Counted from the stretch's first letter, positions 8,545-18,171 are shown. The stretch is 64,000 nucleotides of DNA from Clostridium sp. DL-VIII (GCF_000230835.1 NZ_CM001240.1:2302501-2366500); one strand, 5' to 3'. The notes: generated by a model from the sequence alone, not told the origin. A program made the numbers and translations.

Positions 8545-8910
8545 TCATTTTTATTATTTTCATAATTTCTTGCATCAATAGCCGTCGAATAATCTAGAGA
8601 TGCTCTAGAGCTTATTTTTATTTTATCATCAAAAGCCAGAGTATTTAAATGCCTTGAATCCCTTTGGGGTCATATACTGGATTATATACAGCACTAGAGA
8701 TATGTGACAAAACATTTGGAATTTCAATATCAACAAATTCACTATAAATTTATTTATGACTTTTCTTGAATTTAAAATATTAGTATCGTCATTACAAAGC
8801 TTTTTTAGATTTGTAGCTGAATCGGGAACAGTGATTTCAATACGATCTGAGTGTTCATAGTAGGTGCTTCCTTGACCATGTAAACAAATCATAATATCTA
8901 TATCATCTAG
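8545..8910 (-). pseudogene. Decayed CBASS CD-NTase gene (remnant of a copy of 26819-27823)
   Basis: The minus strand matches two separate parts of the intact nucleotidyltransferase at 26819-27823: its C-terminal region, then after a deletion the segment just after the catalytic DxD (ICLHGQGSTYYEHSDRIEIT, ATNLKKLCNDDTNILNS). The part between the two and the whole N-terminus with the GS and DxD motifs are gone, and there are frame breaks. At about 8906-8913 it joins RloB-gene sequence at a shared CTAGA. It cannot be functional. Confidence 0.8.
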
Positions 8911-9160
8911 AGAAAAAAGAAGAAAAAGAAAAGTTAAACCTCTTGTATTGATTGTATCTTAAGGTAAAGATACAGAGATTAATTATTTTAAACAATTTAA
9001 TCAGAAATATGTAAATATTGATGTTAAGCCAGTTGATAAAAATTCTGCAGGAAAGAACAAATCAAGGAAGACTGATCCATCTAATTTAGTTGATAAGGCT
9101 ATTGAATATATAGACAATAAATATGATATAAATAAAGAAGATGGCGATAGAGTATGGTGC
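8908..9160 (+). pseudogene. Decayed RloB-like gene (remnant of a copy of 29447-30187)
   Basis: About 250 bp are roughly 95% identical by eye to bases 29473-29738 of the intact RloB gene. A stop codon replaces the Glu of the SEG motif (TCTTAAGGT instead of TCTGAAGGA), and the copy ends abruptly at GTATGGTGC, where VRR-NUC sequence begins. The ATPase gene that should precede it is absent. Confidence 0.8.
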
Positions 9161-9162
9161 TC

Positions 9163-9333
9163 TTACCTGGTGGAAAAGTAATATTTGTAGAACTTAATAC
9201 ACTAGGCAAAAAAGCTAGAAAAATTCAAGAATATAGGGCTAGAGAGCTTAGAAAACTTGGATTTCAAGTTGAATGTATAGATACAGTTGAAAAAGTAGAT
9301 TTGTTTATTAAGGAAGTAATGCTGAATATGTAA
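9163..9333 (+). pseudogene. VRR-NUC nuclease C-terminal fragment
   Basis: A 56-residue frame, LPGGKVIFVELNTLGKKARK followed by IQEYRARELRKLGFQV, is the conserved VRR-NUC core (GGxVxFVELK...GxxxxLQ). Phages encode these small nucleases beside an SNF2-like helicase. The N-terminus is missing because the RloB remnant is fused upstream. This is a piece of phage replication DNA. Confidence 0.65.
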
Positions 9334-9396
9334 ATAGAAAGAAAAGGCAAAGTGATTTTATGCTGATGTTATACAAAATCACCTTATTATAATTAA

Positions 9397-9888
9397 TTAA
9401 TATTTTATTGCATTCTTTAATAAATTAGTTGAATCTTCTATTGATAATTCTTTTGCATAAGAAATTTCTTTTATTACAGAATCTTTCGCATTTTTTAAAA
9501 CCTGCTTTTCTGTTGCATTTAATTTACTATTTATTTTAACTTGAGTTAGATCATATATAATCTCTAGAGTACTTCTCAGTGATCCTGATTTTATCCTTTT
9601 TGAATTAGCAGCCATTCGCTCTTTTGATGTATATTCCGTATAGTCGTTCGTCTCTGACATAGCATTATTAATACTTTCTAATCCTATATCTATAGCCTCT
9701 GAATCACTTATTAATCTGAGGTTTGATACACCAGCTCTACTAACTGGTAAACTTAATGTCATAGTATTATTAAAAATTTTTATTTTATAATAATCTTGCT
9801 TTTCACCTTTAAATTCTCTTTTTTCAATGTTACTTATTATTCCTATTCCTTGGGTTGGATAAACCACTTTATTTCCAATATCAAACAA
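9397..9888 (-). CDS. CarD-family transcription factor
   Basis: 163 residues. The N-terminal 60 form a CarD/CdnL Tudor-like RNA-polymerase-binding domain (FDIGNKVVYPTQGIGIISNI, then YKIKIFNNTMTLSLPVS). The C-terminal helical part (LRSTLEIIYDLTQ, LNATEKQVLKNAKDSV) is the DNA-contacting helix bundle. TTG start with GGAGG 8 bases upstream. It lies between phage-derived remnants but appears intact. The housekeeping CarD of clostridia is usually elsewhere, so this may be an element-borne paralogue (inference). Confidence 0.85.
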   Translation of the reverse strand: MFDIGNKVVYPTQGIGIISNIEKREFKGEKQDYYKIKIFNNTMTLSLPVSRAGVSNLRLISDSEAIDIGLESINNAMSETNDYTEYTSKERMAANSKRIKSGSLRSTLEIIYDLTQVKINSKLNATEKQVLKNAKDSVIKEISYAKELSIEDSTNLLKNAIKY

Positions 9889-10043
9889 AAAATCTCCTCC
9901 TAAATTGAATAATATATTTAGTATATCACATTTAGAATTTTTTTGCTAATTTTTTATTTTATCACGATAATTTATCATAGTCAATATTTTTTTTTGGAGA
10001 TATATATTTAAGCTTATGAAGTTCAAAGAAAGAAGGTGATAAT

Positions 10044-10430
10044 ATGGATTTTAAACTTTGGGATTATCAAAAATACGCGATCAATCATGTTATAGATCAT
10101 AATCCAGCAGGTTTATTTCTAGATATGGGAATGGGCAAAACGGTTAGTTCATTAACTGCAATAGATAATTTATTATTCTTAGGTGATACAAATAAAGTTT
10201 TAGTTATAGCTCCAAAGAGAGTTGCAGAAGATACTTGGTCCACAGAAGTAGACAAATGGGATCACCTAAAAGAATTAAGGATATCAATAATCTTAGTAAC
10301 TCCAAAACAAAGAGATGAAGCAGCAAAAAAGGATGCAGATATTCATGTTACAAGCAGAGATAATGTTGTGTGGTTAGTTGAAAATTATTTATTTTTAAAT
10401 AGCCAAAGAACTAAAACAGATGTGAAATGA
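10044..10430 (+). pseudogene. N-terminal fragment of a phage SNF2-like DEAD helicase
   Basis: 128 residues begin like a complete phage SNF2 helicase: LWDYQKYAINHVIDHNPAGL, Walker A DMGMGKTVSSLTA, then VLVIAPKRVAEDTWSTEVDK. The frame ends shortly after the motif Ia region, and motifs II to VI are missing (the family is usually 450 residues or more). A good ribosome site (AAGAAGGTGATAAT) precedes the ATG, so a truncated product could be made. Together with the VRR-NUC piece at 9163 this marks a lost phage replication block. Confidence 0.7.
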
Positions 10431-10523
10431 AATGATAAATATGAAATATATAAAGTGTGCTTATTTTTAAAGATTTAATAATCAGCCTAATATCTGATTT
10501 AGGAAATATTTTATGCAAGCTAA

Positions 10524-10575
10524 AAAATGAGCTATCGCTAATGGAGTTTAATCCGCTAATGCGACAGCTCTTATA
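10524..10575 (-). terminator. Terminator of the MocR gene
   Basis: On the minus strand GAGCTGTCGC...GCGATAGCTC forms a long stem with one G-T pair. It contains a second arm TTAGCGGA/TCCATTAG and is followed by a T-rich run. Confidence 0.7.
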
Positions 10576-10602
10576 ATGTCTATTTTGATTTTTTAGTAGG
10601 AT

Positions 10603-12028
10603 TTACTTACTAAACCATGCCTTACTAAGTAAATTAATACCTTCAGCAATCTCACTCTCAGTCATTCCACCAAAACCAAGAAAAACCATATTATTAGAAT
10701 ATTTATCCTTTCGTAACCAATATGTAGATACAGGAGAAACTATAACACCATATTCTTTAGCCTTTTTTATTATCTCTTCTTCAGATAATCCATTGTTTAA
10801 TTCTATCAAGATATGCAAACCTGCATTTTTACCATGAATAATAACATTGTCTCCCATAAATTTATGGATAGAGTGGATTAACATATCATGTCTTCTTTTA
10901 TTTAGAAGAGATATTTTACGCAGATGACTATCCCAATGTCCTAAATGCATAAACTGTTGAATTATTTTTTGCTCAACTATTGGAACTGAGGTTTGGTAGC
11001 TACTAAAAAAATTATCATATATTTCTAGTAATGATTGAGGTAATACCATATAATTCAATCGCAAGCTTGGGGAGAAAGACTTTGAAAAAGTACCAATATA
11101 TATAACACAGCCTTTTGAATCAATACCTTGTATTGAAGGTATTGGCCTTGAATTGTAACGAAGTTCACTATCATAATCATCTTCAATTATAATTCCATTT
11201 TCTCTTCTTGCCCAATCTAATAATTGTAATCTTTTTTGAATTGGCATCACTGATCCAGTCGGAAATTGATGTGAGGGGGTTACATATACTATCTTTGTGG
11301 AGCTATTTTCTAATTCAGTAATATTTATTCCATCCTTGTCTAAGCTAATTGGAACAACATCATATCCGTTATTGTTAAATATCTTTCTTGCACCAATGTA
11401 GCCAGGATCTTCTAAAGCTACTTTAGAAAAATTGTTTCTGAACATTTGGCATAGTAAACTTAAACACTGCTCAAAGCCTGAAGTAATAATAATCTGTTCT
11501 GAGGTACATGAGACACCCCTTGATTTATTTAAATAATTCATTATTTCTATTCGTAATTCTTTTTCGCCTTTACTGCTAGTATAGGATGTCATAACTTCAG
11601 CATTTATAGAGGCCAAGCATTTATTTGATATCCTTCTCCATAAGCGCAAAGGAAAATCAGAAGCATTTAACTTTCCATATTTGAAATTATACTTATAATT
11701 ATTATCAGAATTCATCTTAGGTAAAGTAGTTTTTATATATTTTTCAATATTGACAGAGTTCTCTATCTTTAACTTAGTGATTAGCATACTATCTAGTTTT
11801 TCAACTATGAATCCGCTGTTTGCTTTACTTGTGACATATCCTTCAGAAGAAAGTTGTAGATAAGCACTTTCTACTGTATTTCTACTGACATTTAATGTTG
11901 TTGCAAGCGTTCGTGTTGAATATAGCTTACTGCCTTCCAAAAGCTGTCCTGAAATTATCTCTTCTTTATAACTGCTCATAAATTTGCAAATATAGTGGAA
12001 CTCTTGAATCGTTATCTAGAACAATCAT
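10603..12028 (-). pseudogene. MocR/PdxR-type regulator (GntR HTH + aminotransferase fold) with an early frameshift
   Basis: The paralogue at 41062-42516 shows the full layout: a GntR winged helix (about 70 residues) fused to a PLP-dependent aminotransferase-like domain. Here ATG 12028 opens the same N-terminus (MIVLDNDSRVPLYLQIYEQL) but meets TAA at 11968. One extra T in CAGTTATAAAG shifts the frame, after which the rest of the protein is intact (TRTLATTLNVSRNTVESAYL; the PLP-lysine segment YIGTFSKSFSPSLRLNYMVL). A shorter product could start inside but would lack the first helix of the HTH domain. Either a real mutation or a sequencing error is possible. AGGGGAG precedes the ATG. It is divergent from an FMN-binding protein, as in the second copy. 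Confidence 0.8.
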
Positions 12029-12039
12029 TTTTTTAAACA

Positions 12040-12115
12040 CTCCCCTTATGAACTGTATCCTATAAAATAAAATAAATTGGCACTTTTGATGAGTACACAT
12101 TGATTGTATAATTGT
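12040..12115. promoter_or_regulatory. Divergent MocR / FMN-binding-protein promoter region, copy 1
   Basis: ACTGTATCCTATAAAATAA, TGGCACTTTT and TTGATTGTATAATT occur in the same order here and at 42538-42600. TATAAT at 12107-12112 with TTTTGA 17 bases upstream would serve the plus-strand gene. The shared blocks probably include the MocR operator. Confidence 0.55.
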
Positions 12116-12201
12116 TTTATAGAAAAGTCAATGTGCACAAATTAAGACTTTTTAAAATATTAAAATAATTAAATTTGTAGAATTACAGAGGAGGAATTTA
12201 A

Positions 12202-12573
12202 ATGTTAAATGAAAAATTGCTTGAAGTTATATCACATGAAGGTGTAGTAGCTATAGTATCTTGTAGTAACAATGAGGCGCATGTAGTTAATACTTGGCAT
12301 TCATTTCTTAGTGTTACTGAAGATGGTAGGATATTAATACCTGCAGGAGGCATGAGAAGAACTCAAAAAAACATAGAAGCAAATAGTAAAGTTAAAGTTA
12401 CTTTAGGTAGCAAAGAGGTTATGGGACATCAAAATCCAGGAACAGGATTTTTAATAGAAGGAACTGCAAAATTCCTTGTAGAGGGTCCAGACTTTGATAT
12501 GGTGAAGAATAAATTTCCTTTTTTAAGTAGAGTATTAGAAATAACTGTTGCATCTGCTAAGCAAACATTATAG
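12202..12573 (+). CDS. FMN-binding protein, pyridoxamine-phosphate-oxidase-like split barrel
   Basis: 123 residues resembling the small FMN-binding protein of Desulfovibrio vulgaris over the whole length: EGVVAIVS, VVNTWHSFLSVTEDGRILIP, GGMRRTQKN, VTLGSKEVMG and GTGFLIEGTAKF. Such split-barrel proteins bind FMN at a dimer interface; the redox partner is unknown. GAGGAGG lies 9 bases upstream of the ATG. The divergent MocR regulator, a PLP- or vitamin-B6-sensing family, suggests control by a B6 vitamer or amine (inference). The paralogue at 42688-43059 is about 80% identical by eye. Confidence 0.8.
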   Translation: MLNEKLLEVISHEGVVAIVSCSNNEAHVVNTWHSFLSVTEDGRILIPAGGMRRTQKNIEANSKVKVTLGSKEVMGHQNPGTGFLIEGTAKFLVEGPDFDMVKNKFPFLSRVLEITVASAKQTL

Positions 12574-12593
12574 TTATAAGATAACTTGATTTT

Positions 12594-12643
12594 TGAAAAG
12601 AGTACTTTATATTAGTGAAAGAACTAAAAAAGTGCTCTTTTAT
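12594..12643 (+). terminator. Terminator of the FMN-binding-protein gene
   Basis: AAAAGAGTACTTT pairs with AAAGTGCTCTTTT (one G-T pair) around a loop of about 23 bases, ending in TTTT. Confidence 0.65.
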
Positions 12644-12784
12644 GCTATTCATTTTTAATATTTTTAACTTAATTAGGGTAGTAGGAGCAGCTGTGTCATG
12701 CACTTAAAAGAAAATATTGTTGAAAACCTAAACTAGATCATAATAAAGAAAATACTCAATTTATTGAGATAGGAGGAATAAAAA

Positions 12785-13222
12785 ATGACCGAGGACTTAA
12801 TAACAATTAAAGAATTAACAGAAGAAGAGCAGTGGAAAGATGCTTTTTTAGTAATGAAACAATTACTAACTGATTTAGATGAGAAAAAATATTTACAACT
12901 TATAAAAGAGATGTACAAGGAAGGCTATAAGATGTTTGCCCTATTTGAAAAAGGGAAAATTGTTGCACTTACAGGTGTGATCGAGCTTACAAACTTATAT
13001 TATGGAAAACATATCTGGGTTTATGACTTAATCACCGATGAAAGTAATAGGTCAAAAGGATATGGAGAAAAACTTTTATTACATATACAAACTTGGGGTA
13101 AGGAAAATGGATGTGGGATAGTAGCGCTTTCTTCTGGCTTCGAAAGAGTTGATGCACATAGATTTTATGAAAATAAGATGGCATATACCAAATCAAGTTA
13201 TGTTTTTAGAAGACAAGTCTAA
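12785..13222 (+). CDS. GNAT-family N-acetyltransferase
   Basis: 145 residues with the acetyl-CoA pyrophosphate-binding motif [21 protein letters not shown] (Q/RxxGxG/A form) followed by [20 protein letters not shown] and a C-terminal YVFRR strand. These are typical of small-molecule or antibiotic-like acetyltransferases; the acceptor cannot be predicted. AGGAGG stands 8 bases before the ATG. It is followed by gene remnants and repeats and has no obvious operon partner. Confidence 0.85.
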   Translation: MTEDLITIKELTEEEQWKDAFLVMKQLLTDLDEKKYLQLIKEMYKEGYKMFALFEKGKIVALTGVIELTNLYYGKHIWVYDLITDESNRSKGYGEKLLLHIQTWGKENGCGIVALSSGFERVDAHRFYENKMAYTKSSYVFRRQV

Positions 13223-13448
13223 GAATTACTTGTCTTAGTCTATAATAAAGCTACTGTATAGTAAAATTTTGATTCGTAATATTCTTAAAGATGTAATAGA
13301 AATATAACGGGATGATTATAGAATTTTATTAAGTATAATTAAGAGGCAATCATGAAATTAAAATATATGGTGTTTTCATTCTTATGTTAAGAATAAACAA
13401 AGTAAATAATAAAGTGCCATATTACTAACATAATAAACATGTAATATA

Positions 13449-13545
13449 TAAACATAAAGTAGTTAAACATTATTAACCCCTTATTGAATAAATATTAATC
13501 AGTATTCAGAATGGTCTATACACCCTATTAGATCATTCTTTTCCA
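13449..13545. repeat. Dispersed repeat with a GATCTA hairpin, copy 1
   Basis: About 97 bp from AAACATAAAGTAGTTAA to TAGATCATTCTTTT match 21606-21707. The core AATGGTCTATACACCCTATTAGATCATT forms a terminator-like stem (perfect in the second copy). It lies in a 550-bp stretch without an intact gene. Confidence 0.55.
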
Positions 13546-13595
13546 TTTATTGGATTGTGTGATTTTGAGGTATCTAATGATACCAATGTAGAGGT

Positions 13596-13685
13596 TGCAT
13601 ATTTTGTGAAAGTGATACAAAAGTTCATGAATTTGAAGAGAAGCTTGTCTGTAAAGACTGTAGAAAGGCTTTAGGCCAAGAATAA
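13596..13685 (+). pseudogene. AbrB-type C-terminal zinc-ribbon fragment
   Basis: A 29-residue frame with CIFCESDTKVHEFEEKLVCK and DC resembles the CxxC...CxxC tail of clostridial AbrB/SpoVT-family regulators. The DNA-binding N-terminal half is absent, so this is a remnant. Confidence 0.45.
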
Positions 13686-13780
13686 GAGATTATAAAGTAA
13701 ACCTATTTAAATAAAGTGGAGCAATAGAAGTAGAAGCTCATCCATAAATTAAGGACGAGCTTCTATAATTTTACCTAAAA

Positions 13781-14086
13781 CTAAACTACTTCAAACTTAG
13801 TAGTTTGTCTTTGAGTTAATTGAGCACCGGATTTTTTAATTAAAGAGCCAGAATTAGTTAAGAAAATATTTCTATCAATTATGGTATCCTCTAATCCTAT
13901 ACTAATTTCTTTATAAGCTTCTGGCTCTCCAATTTTATCTGATTTAGCTAATAAAAAAAGATATCGGCGTTCATCATCGGATAATCTTAATGCAGCGGCT
14001 AAACTTTCCAATACTTCAGAAGAAGGGTGTATGTCTTTACCTTGCTCTATAGCGATGTACCAAGAAATACCGATATTGGCAAGCAT
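13781..14086 (-). pseudogene. Chimeric fragment: XRE/MmyB-type regulator joined to DUF2922 tail
   Basis: The first about 60 residues (ISWYIAIEQGKDIHPSSEVL, then LAAALRLSDDERRYLFLLAK) are the middle of an XRE regulator with MmyB-like ligand domain. The last 40 (TIIDRNIFLTNSGSLIKKSG, then LTQRQTTKFEVV) are the C-terminus of a DUF2922 protein, also found as a fragment at 32535-32735. Neither part is complete, there is no ribosome site, and the join is abrupt. It is most simply a product of deletion rather than a designed fusion. Confidence 0.65.
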
Positions 14087-14343
14087 GGCATGCAGCCGTT
14101 TAGTATGTCTCTCGTTTTATTGCTTCATTATATTTTGGTGATTTGGTGTATTTACAACTAAGCACTAAAACATAAAAATATTAGTAGAACCAGTGTAATA
14201 GCAGATTTATTAAATCAAATTATTATCGAATCAAAATACAGCAAAAAGTTACATACTCTTCAACAAGTAAACGTATTTTATCAAGCTGTATCAGGTGATA
14301 TTATATATTTGTTACAAAATATTGGTACCTTAGGAGGGTTTAC

Positions 14344-16035
14344 ATGAAGAAGTTAGAATTAAAAAGAAAATGGTGGAAAGAGGCTGTAGTTTATCAGGTT
14401 TATCCGAGAAGCTTCTATGATTCGAATGGGGATGGAATTGGAGATTTGAAAGGTGTTATCTCAAAACTGGACTACATAAAAAGTTTAGGAGTTGATGTAA
14501 TCTGGTTGAATCCAGTTTACAAGTCACCAAACTGTGACAATGGATATGATATATCAGATTATCAAGCTATCATGGATGAGTTCGGGAATTTGACAGATAT
14601 GAAAAAACTGTTAGATGAGGCTCACAATAAAGGGTTGAAATTGATTATGGATCTTGTTGTTAACCATACGTCAGATGAGCATCAGTGGTTTGTTGAATCA
14701 AGAAAATCAAAAGGCAATCTATACAGGGATTATTACATTTGGAAACCTGCAATTGAAGGAAAGGAACCTAATAACTGGAGCAGCGCGTTTGGAGGAAAAG
14801 CCTGGAAATATGACGAACAGACTGAAGAGTATTACCTACACTTGTTCGACGAAAAACAACCTGATTTGAATTGGGAAAATGAAAAGGTACGCCAGGATAT
14901 TTATGATATGATGACTTGGTGGTTTGAATTTGGTATTGATGGATTTAGAATGGATGTTATCAATATGATTTCAAAGGCTCCGGAAATGCCAGATGCCAAC
15001 AATTTTATGGATCAATTTAGAGATTTAGCTAATGGACCTCGTTTTCATGAATATATGAAAGAAATGAACCGAAAAGTCTTAAGTAAGTATGACTGTATGA
15101 CAGTCGGTGAATGTTTTGGCTCTGCAGGTGAAGAAGTAATTAAAACTGTCGGGGAAGATCGTAACGAATTAAATATGATTTTTCGAATGGAACATGTGAC
15201 TATAGATATGGAGTCGGAGTCAGGCTTTACTGGTATGAAGAAACGAGATTGGAAATTGTCTGAATTTAAAGAGATTTTTAATGAAAAGGATAAGTTACTT
15301 GATGGTATTGGATGGAACAGCCAATTTTTAATGAACCATGACCAGCCAAGAGCCTTATCAAGATTTGGGAATGATAAGGAATACAGGGTAGAATCAGCAA
15401 AGATGCTTGCTACATTTTTACTTACACTTAGGGGAACACCATATATCTATCAAGGTGAAGAAATTGGTATGACTAATGTATCATTTAATTCTATTGATGA
15501 TTACCGCGATTTGGCTTCAATAAATTTATATAATTCTGAAGTTGGTGATGGAGTTAATCCGGAGGAAATACTTAAAAGAATTCATACTTTCAGCAGAGAC
15601 AACTCCAGAACTCCAATGCAATGGGATTCATCTGAAAATGCAGGTTTCACCCAGGGGGATCCATGGATAAAAGTTAACACAAATTATAAGGAGATAAATG
15701 TTTCTCAGGCTGAAAATGATGAAGGGTCTATTTATAATTACTACCGAGATATGATAAAACTTCGTAAGAATAACATGGCTTTGATATATGGAGATTTTGA
15801 ACTACTGGATAAAGATAATGAAAAGGTTTTCTCGTATATTAGAACAAATGAAGCAGAGCAATTTTTAGTTGTTCTAAACTTTTCAGGGGAAGAGGCTAGG
15901 TTTTCATGGCCGGAAGGCAATATATACAAATCTCAAGAGATGGTGATTTCAAATTATGCAGATCATAAGTTGAATACGCTCCATGATATCAGTTTGCGTC
16001 CATTTGAGGCTGTGGTGTATAAATTAACTCTATAA
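14344..16035 (+). CDS. malL: GH13 alpha-glucosidase, oligo-1,6-glucosidase type
   Basis: 563 residues, the normal length. It hydrolyses terminal alpha-glucosidic bonds of isomalto-oligosaccharides in the cytoplasm. The (beta/alpha)8 barrel motifs are complete: WLNPVYKSPNCDNGYDISDY, DLVVNHTSDEH, GFRMDVINMISK (nucleophile Asp about 204), TVGECFG (acid/base Glu about 256) and MNHDQPRALSRFG (Asp about 333). Valine directly after the nucleophile is the residue associated with alpha-1,6 rather than alpha-1,4 preference. AGGAGGG precedes the ATG. It is followed after 138 bp by an MFS carrier on the same strand, forming a sugar-use unit with the AraC regulator at 18172. Confidence 0.9.
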   Translation: MKKLELKRKWWKEAVVYQVYPRSFYDSNGDGIGDLKGVISKLDYIKSLGVDVIWLNPVYKSPNCDNGYDISDYQAIMDEFGNLTDMKKLLDEAHNKGLKLIMDLVVNHTSDEHQWFVESRKSKGNLYRDYYIWKPAIEGKEPNNWSSAFGGKAWKYDEQTEEYYLHLFDEKQPDLNWENEKVRQDIYDMMTWWFEFGIDGFRMDVINMISKAPEMPDANNFMDQFRDLANGPRFHEYMKEMNRKVLSKYDCMTVGECFGSAGEEVIKTVGEDRNELNMIFRMEHVTIDMESESGFTGMKKRDWKLSEFKEIFNEKDKLLDGIGWNSQFLMNHDQPRALSRFGNDKEYRVESAKMLATFLLTLRGTPYIYQGEEIGMTNVSFNSIDDYRDLASINLYNSEVGDGVNPEEILKRIHTFSRDNSRTPMQWDSSENAGFTQGDPWIKVNTNYKEINVSQAENDEGSIYNYYRDMIKLRKNNMALIYGDFELLDKDNEKVFSYIRTNEAEQFLVVLNFSGEEARFSWPEGNIYKSQEMVISNYADHKLNTLHDISLRPFEAVVYKLTL

Positions 16036-16173
16036 AAAATCTGAATAAAAGTATTGGGATAGTTATTTTGGGAATATTCAATGATGTGATATCTGGAAAA
16101 GTTGAAGAAATGATGATATGGAGTTTGTTTCTTTGGCAATGTATATAAATAATATTTTGGAAAGGAAGTTATT

Positions 16174-17451
16174 ATGAATACAGAAACTAAACAAATCCAA
16201 ACACCTTATATCAGACTTGTAATTGCCATCTTAATTGGGCAAATGGGAGTAGTCATAGCGATAGTTGCTCCTTTGTATTTACTCCTTGCCTATAAACTTA
16301 CTCAAATTGACCCGAATAAAGTAACGGTGAACATAGGATTAGTGACGAGTATTGCAGTGTTGTTTGCACTAGTAGGGAATCCTGTTGGCGGTGCTATAAG
16401 CGACCGCACTCCGTTTAAATTTGGACGCAGAAGGACATGGATTCTTATTGGTGATCTATTAGGTAGTGCTAGTTTGATAGGGATTGCATACGCTACTAAT
16501 GTATGGATGGTACTTGTGTTCTGGTGCGCTGCTCAGGCATTTCTTAATTTTAATATGGCTGCCTTAGTTGCTTTAATTGCAGACCAAGTGGATGAAGGAA
16601 AGCGGGGCAAAGCATCAGGAATTGTGAGCCTATCTCAGATGCTTGGAATGTTTGTGGCAATTGCATTAATAAACGCTGTTACTAATAGTTCTTTAGTTGT
16701 TAAATTCACATTAACAGCCGGTATAAGCTTACTTCTTACAATTATCTGTTGTGTTTTGATAAAAGAAGGGAAAGTTGTATATCAGAAACCGCTAAGTGAA
16801 AAGAACTCATTTAGTTTAATGTCTATTTTCCCTAGTCCACGCAAATACCCTAATTTTATGTGGGCATGGATAACTCGATTTTTCATAATGGCTGCAAATT
16901 CGTACACGGTTTATAATGTAGTAGTTTTCGCTCAGCGCTATGATTTAACAGAGGCGCAAATAACAGAAAAAATGTTGATACAAACTTTAGTGTCATCAAT
17001 ATTTGCAGTAGTTTCAAGTGCATTGGGAGGATTCTTAAGCGATAAATTTAGAAAACAGAGATTGTTTGTGTTTTCTTCCGCCTTTGTAGTGGCAATAGGT
17101 CTTGCTATTATGGCATTTAGTAATAACTTTGAAGGGTTTTTGTTAGGCGTAGCTATCGCCGGTTTTGGACAGGGAATTTACTTTGCGGTAGATTTAGCAT
17201 TAAATACAAGAATCTTGCCAAGTAAAGAAAATAGTGCTAAGGATCTTGGACTTATTAATATAGCTGCTACTCTGCCACAATCGTTAGTTCCTCTTTTTGC
17301 CCCTTTGATACTTGAAAGATTTGGTTTTGTCGGATTCTTCCTGCTATTCTCAGCGTTTGCTATTTTAAGTGGGCTTACCGTTATGCCTATTCCGGAGATG
17401 CCAGCAAAGGATGAAGAAGAAAAATTACTAAGAGAAACTACAGTTATATAA
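16174..17451 (+). CDS. MFS transporter, probable oligosaccharide or glycoside carrier
   Basis: 425 residues with about 12 hydrophobic segments. The loop 2-3 signature GGAISDRTPFKFGRRRTWI is characteristic of the major facilitator superfamily, and a related GGFLSDKFRKQRL repeats in the second half. Position after the glucosidase suggests uptake of its substrate; specificity cannot be read from sequence. AAAGGAAG precedes the ATG. There is no terminator between glucosidase and carrier, so cotranscription is likely. Confidence 0.8.
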   Translation: MNTETKQIQTPYIRLVIAILIGQMGVVIAIVAPLYLLLAYKLTQIDPNKVTVNIGLVTSIAVLFALVGNPVGGAISDRTPFKFGRRRTWILIGDLLGSASLIGIAYATNVWMVLVFWCAAQAFLNFNMAALVALIADQVDEGKRGKASGIVSLSQMLGMFVAIALINAVTNSSLVVKFTLTAGISLLLTIICCVLIKEGKVVYQKPLSEKNSFSLMSIFPSPRKYPNFMWAWITRFFIMAANSYTVYNVVVFAQRYDLTEAQITEKMLIQTLVSSIFAVVSSALGGFLSDKFRKQRLFVFSSAFVVAIGLAIMAFSNNFEGFLLGVAIAGFGQGIYFAVDLALNTRILPSKENSAKDLGLINIAATLPQSLVPLFAPLILERFGFVGFFLLFSAFAILSGLTVMPIPEMPAKDEEEKLLRETTVI

Positions 17452-17635
17452 GCGAATAACCACTACTAATCACAATATTAGCTCTTTGATATAAAAATAG
17501 TTTTTAATGGAGGAAATTATCAATCTTGATACTTGAACAAACGAGATGAAGGTTAGGACTCTTATTAAATGTTAGAAAGTGGACAGTCTGTTTGTTGTTT
17601 CTGTTAGATGTTACAGATTTAATTTATATATTGAA

Positions 17636-17669
17636 ACGGAGAAAGGGTAATTGCATTTCTCCGTTTTTA
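17636..17669 (+). terminator. Terminator downstream of the glucosidase-MFS unit
   Basis: ACGGAGAAA pairs with TTTCTCCGT around an 11-base loop, followed by TTTTT. It lies 185 bp beyond the MFS stop. A second stem, ACCTCTCA with TGAGAGGT, follows near 17691-17732. The stretch 17735-18170 shows no gene. Confidence 0.75.
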
Positions 17670-18171
17670 AGTTTACTTGCTCTTGTTGGTGAACCTCTCA
17701 TTGCTTACTCGACTGAGAGGTCAGAATAGCCCTATCTTAATGGCTCGTTACTATATAAAGAGATATAATTTTGGTGCAAAATTCCGGATGTAAAACCAAC
17801 TAGGTGAAATATAACTTATCCAATTCTTTAATAATTTGCAAATTGTTTTTCTGGAGTTAGAAATATTTTGTTTTGATATATAATATGGTACAATTAGCTA
17901 ATATTAATATAATCTCAATATAGTAATCATGTTATAAGTGTTTAATACTTTTTCATGAAAAGACAACAATTTGATGGTTTATATTATTCAAAATTAGACT
18001 AATTTCCATTTTGAACCGAAAAAAGCGAGTATGATTATGCTTTCAGCTGAGTAAATCACAAGAATGGTTTCTTAGACATGTCGTGAAGTTATTTTGGTGA
18101 AAGCGATTACGCCAAGTGTGAATCGGTATTACTTGGTTCATTTTAATATCAATAATAGGAGGATTAATGAT

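Noticed and set aside
17691..17732. CCTCTCA/TGAGAGG stem after the MFS gene as a tRNA or riboswitch
   Set aside because: It is a single 8-bp stem with no further conserved elements; at most a second terminator-like hairpin.
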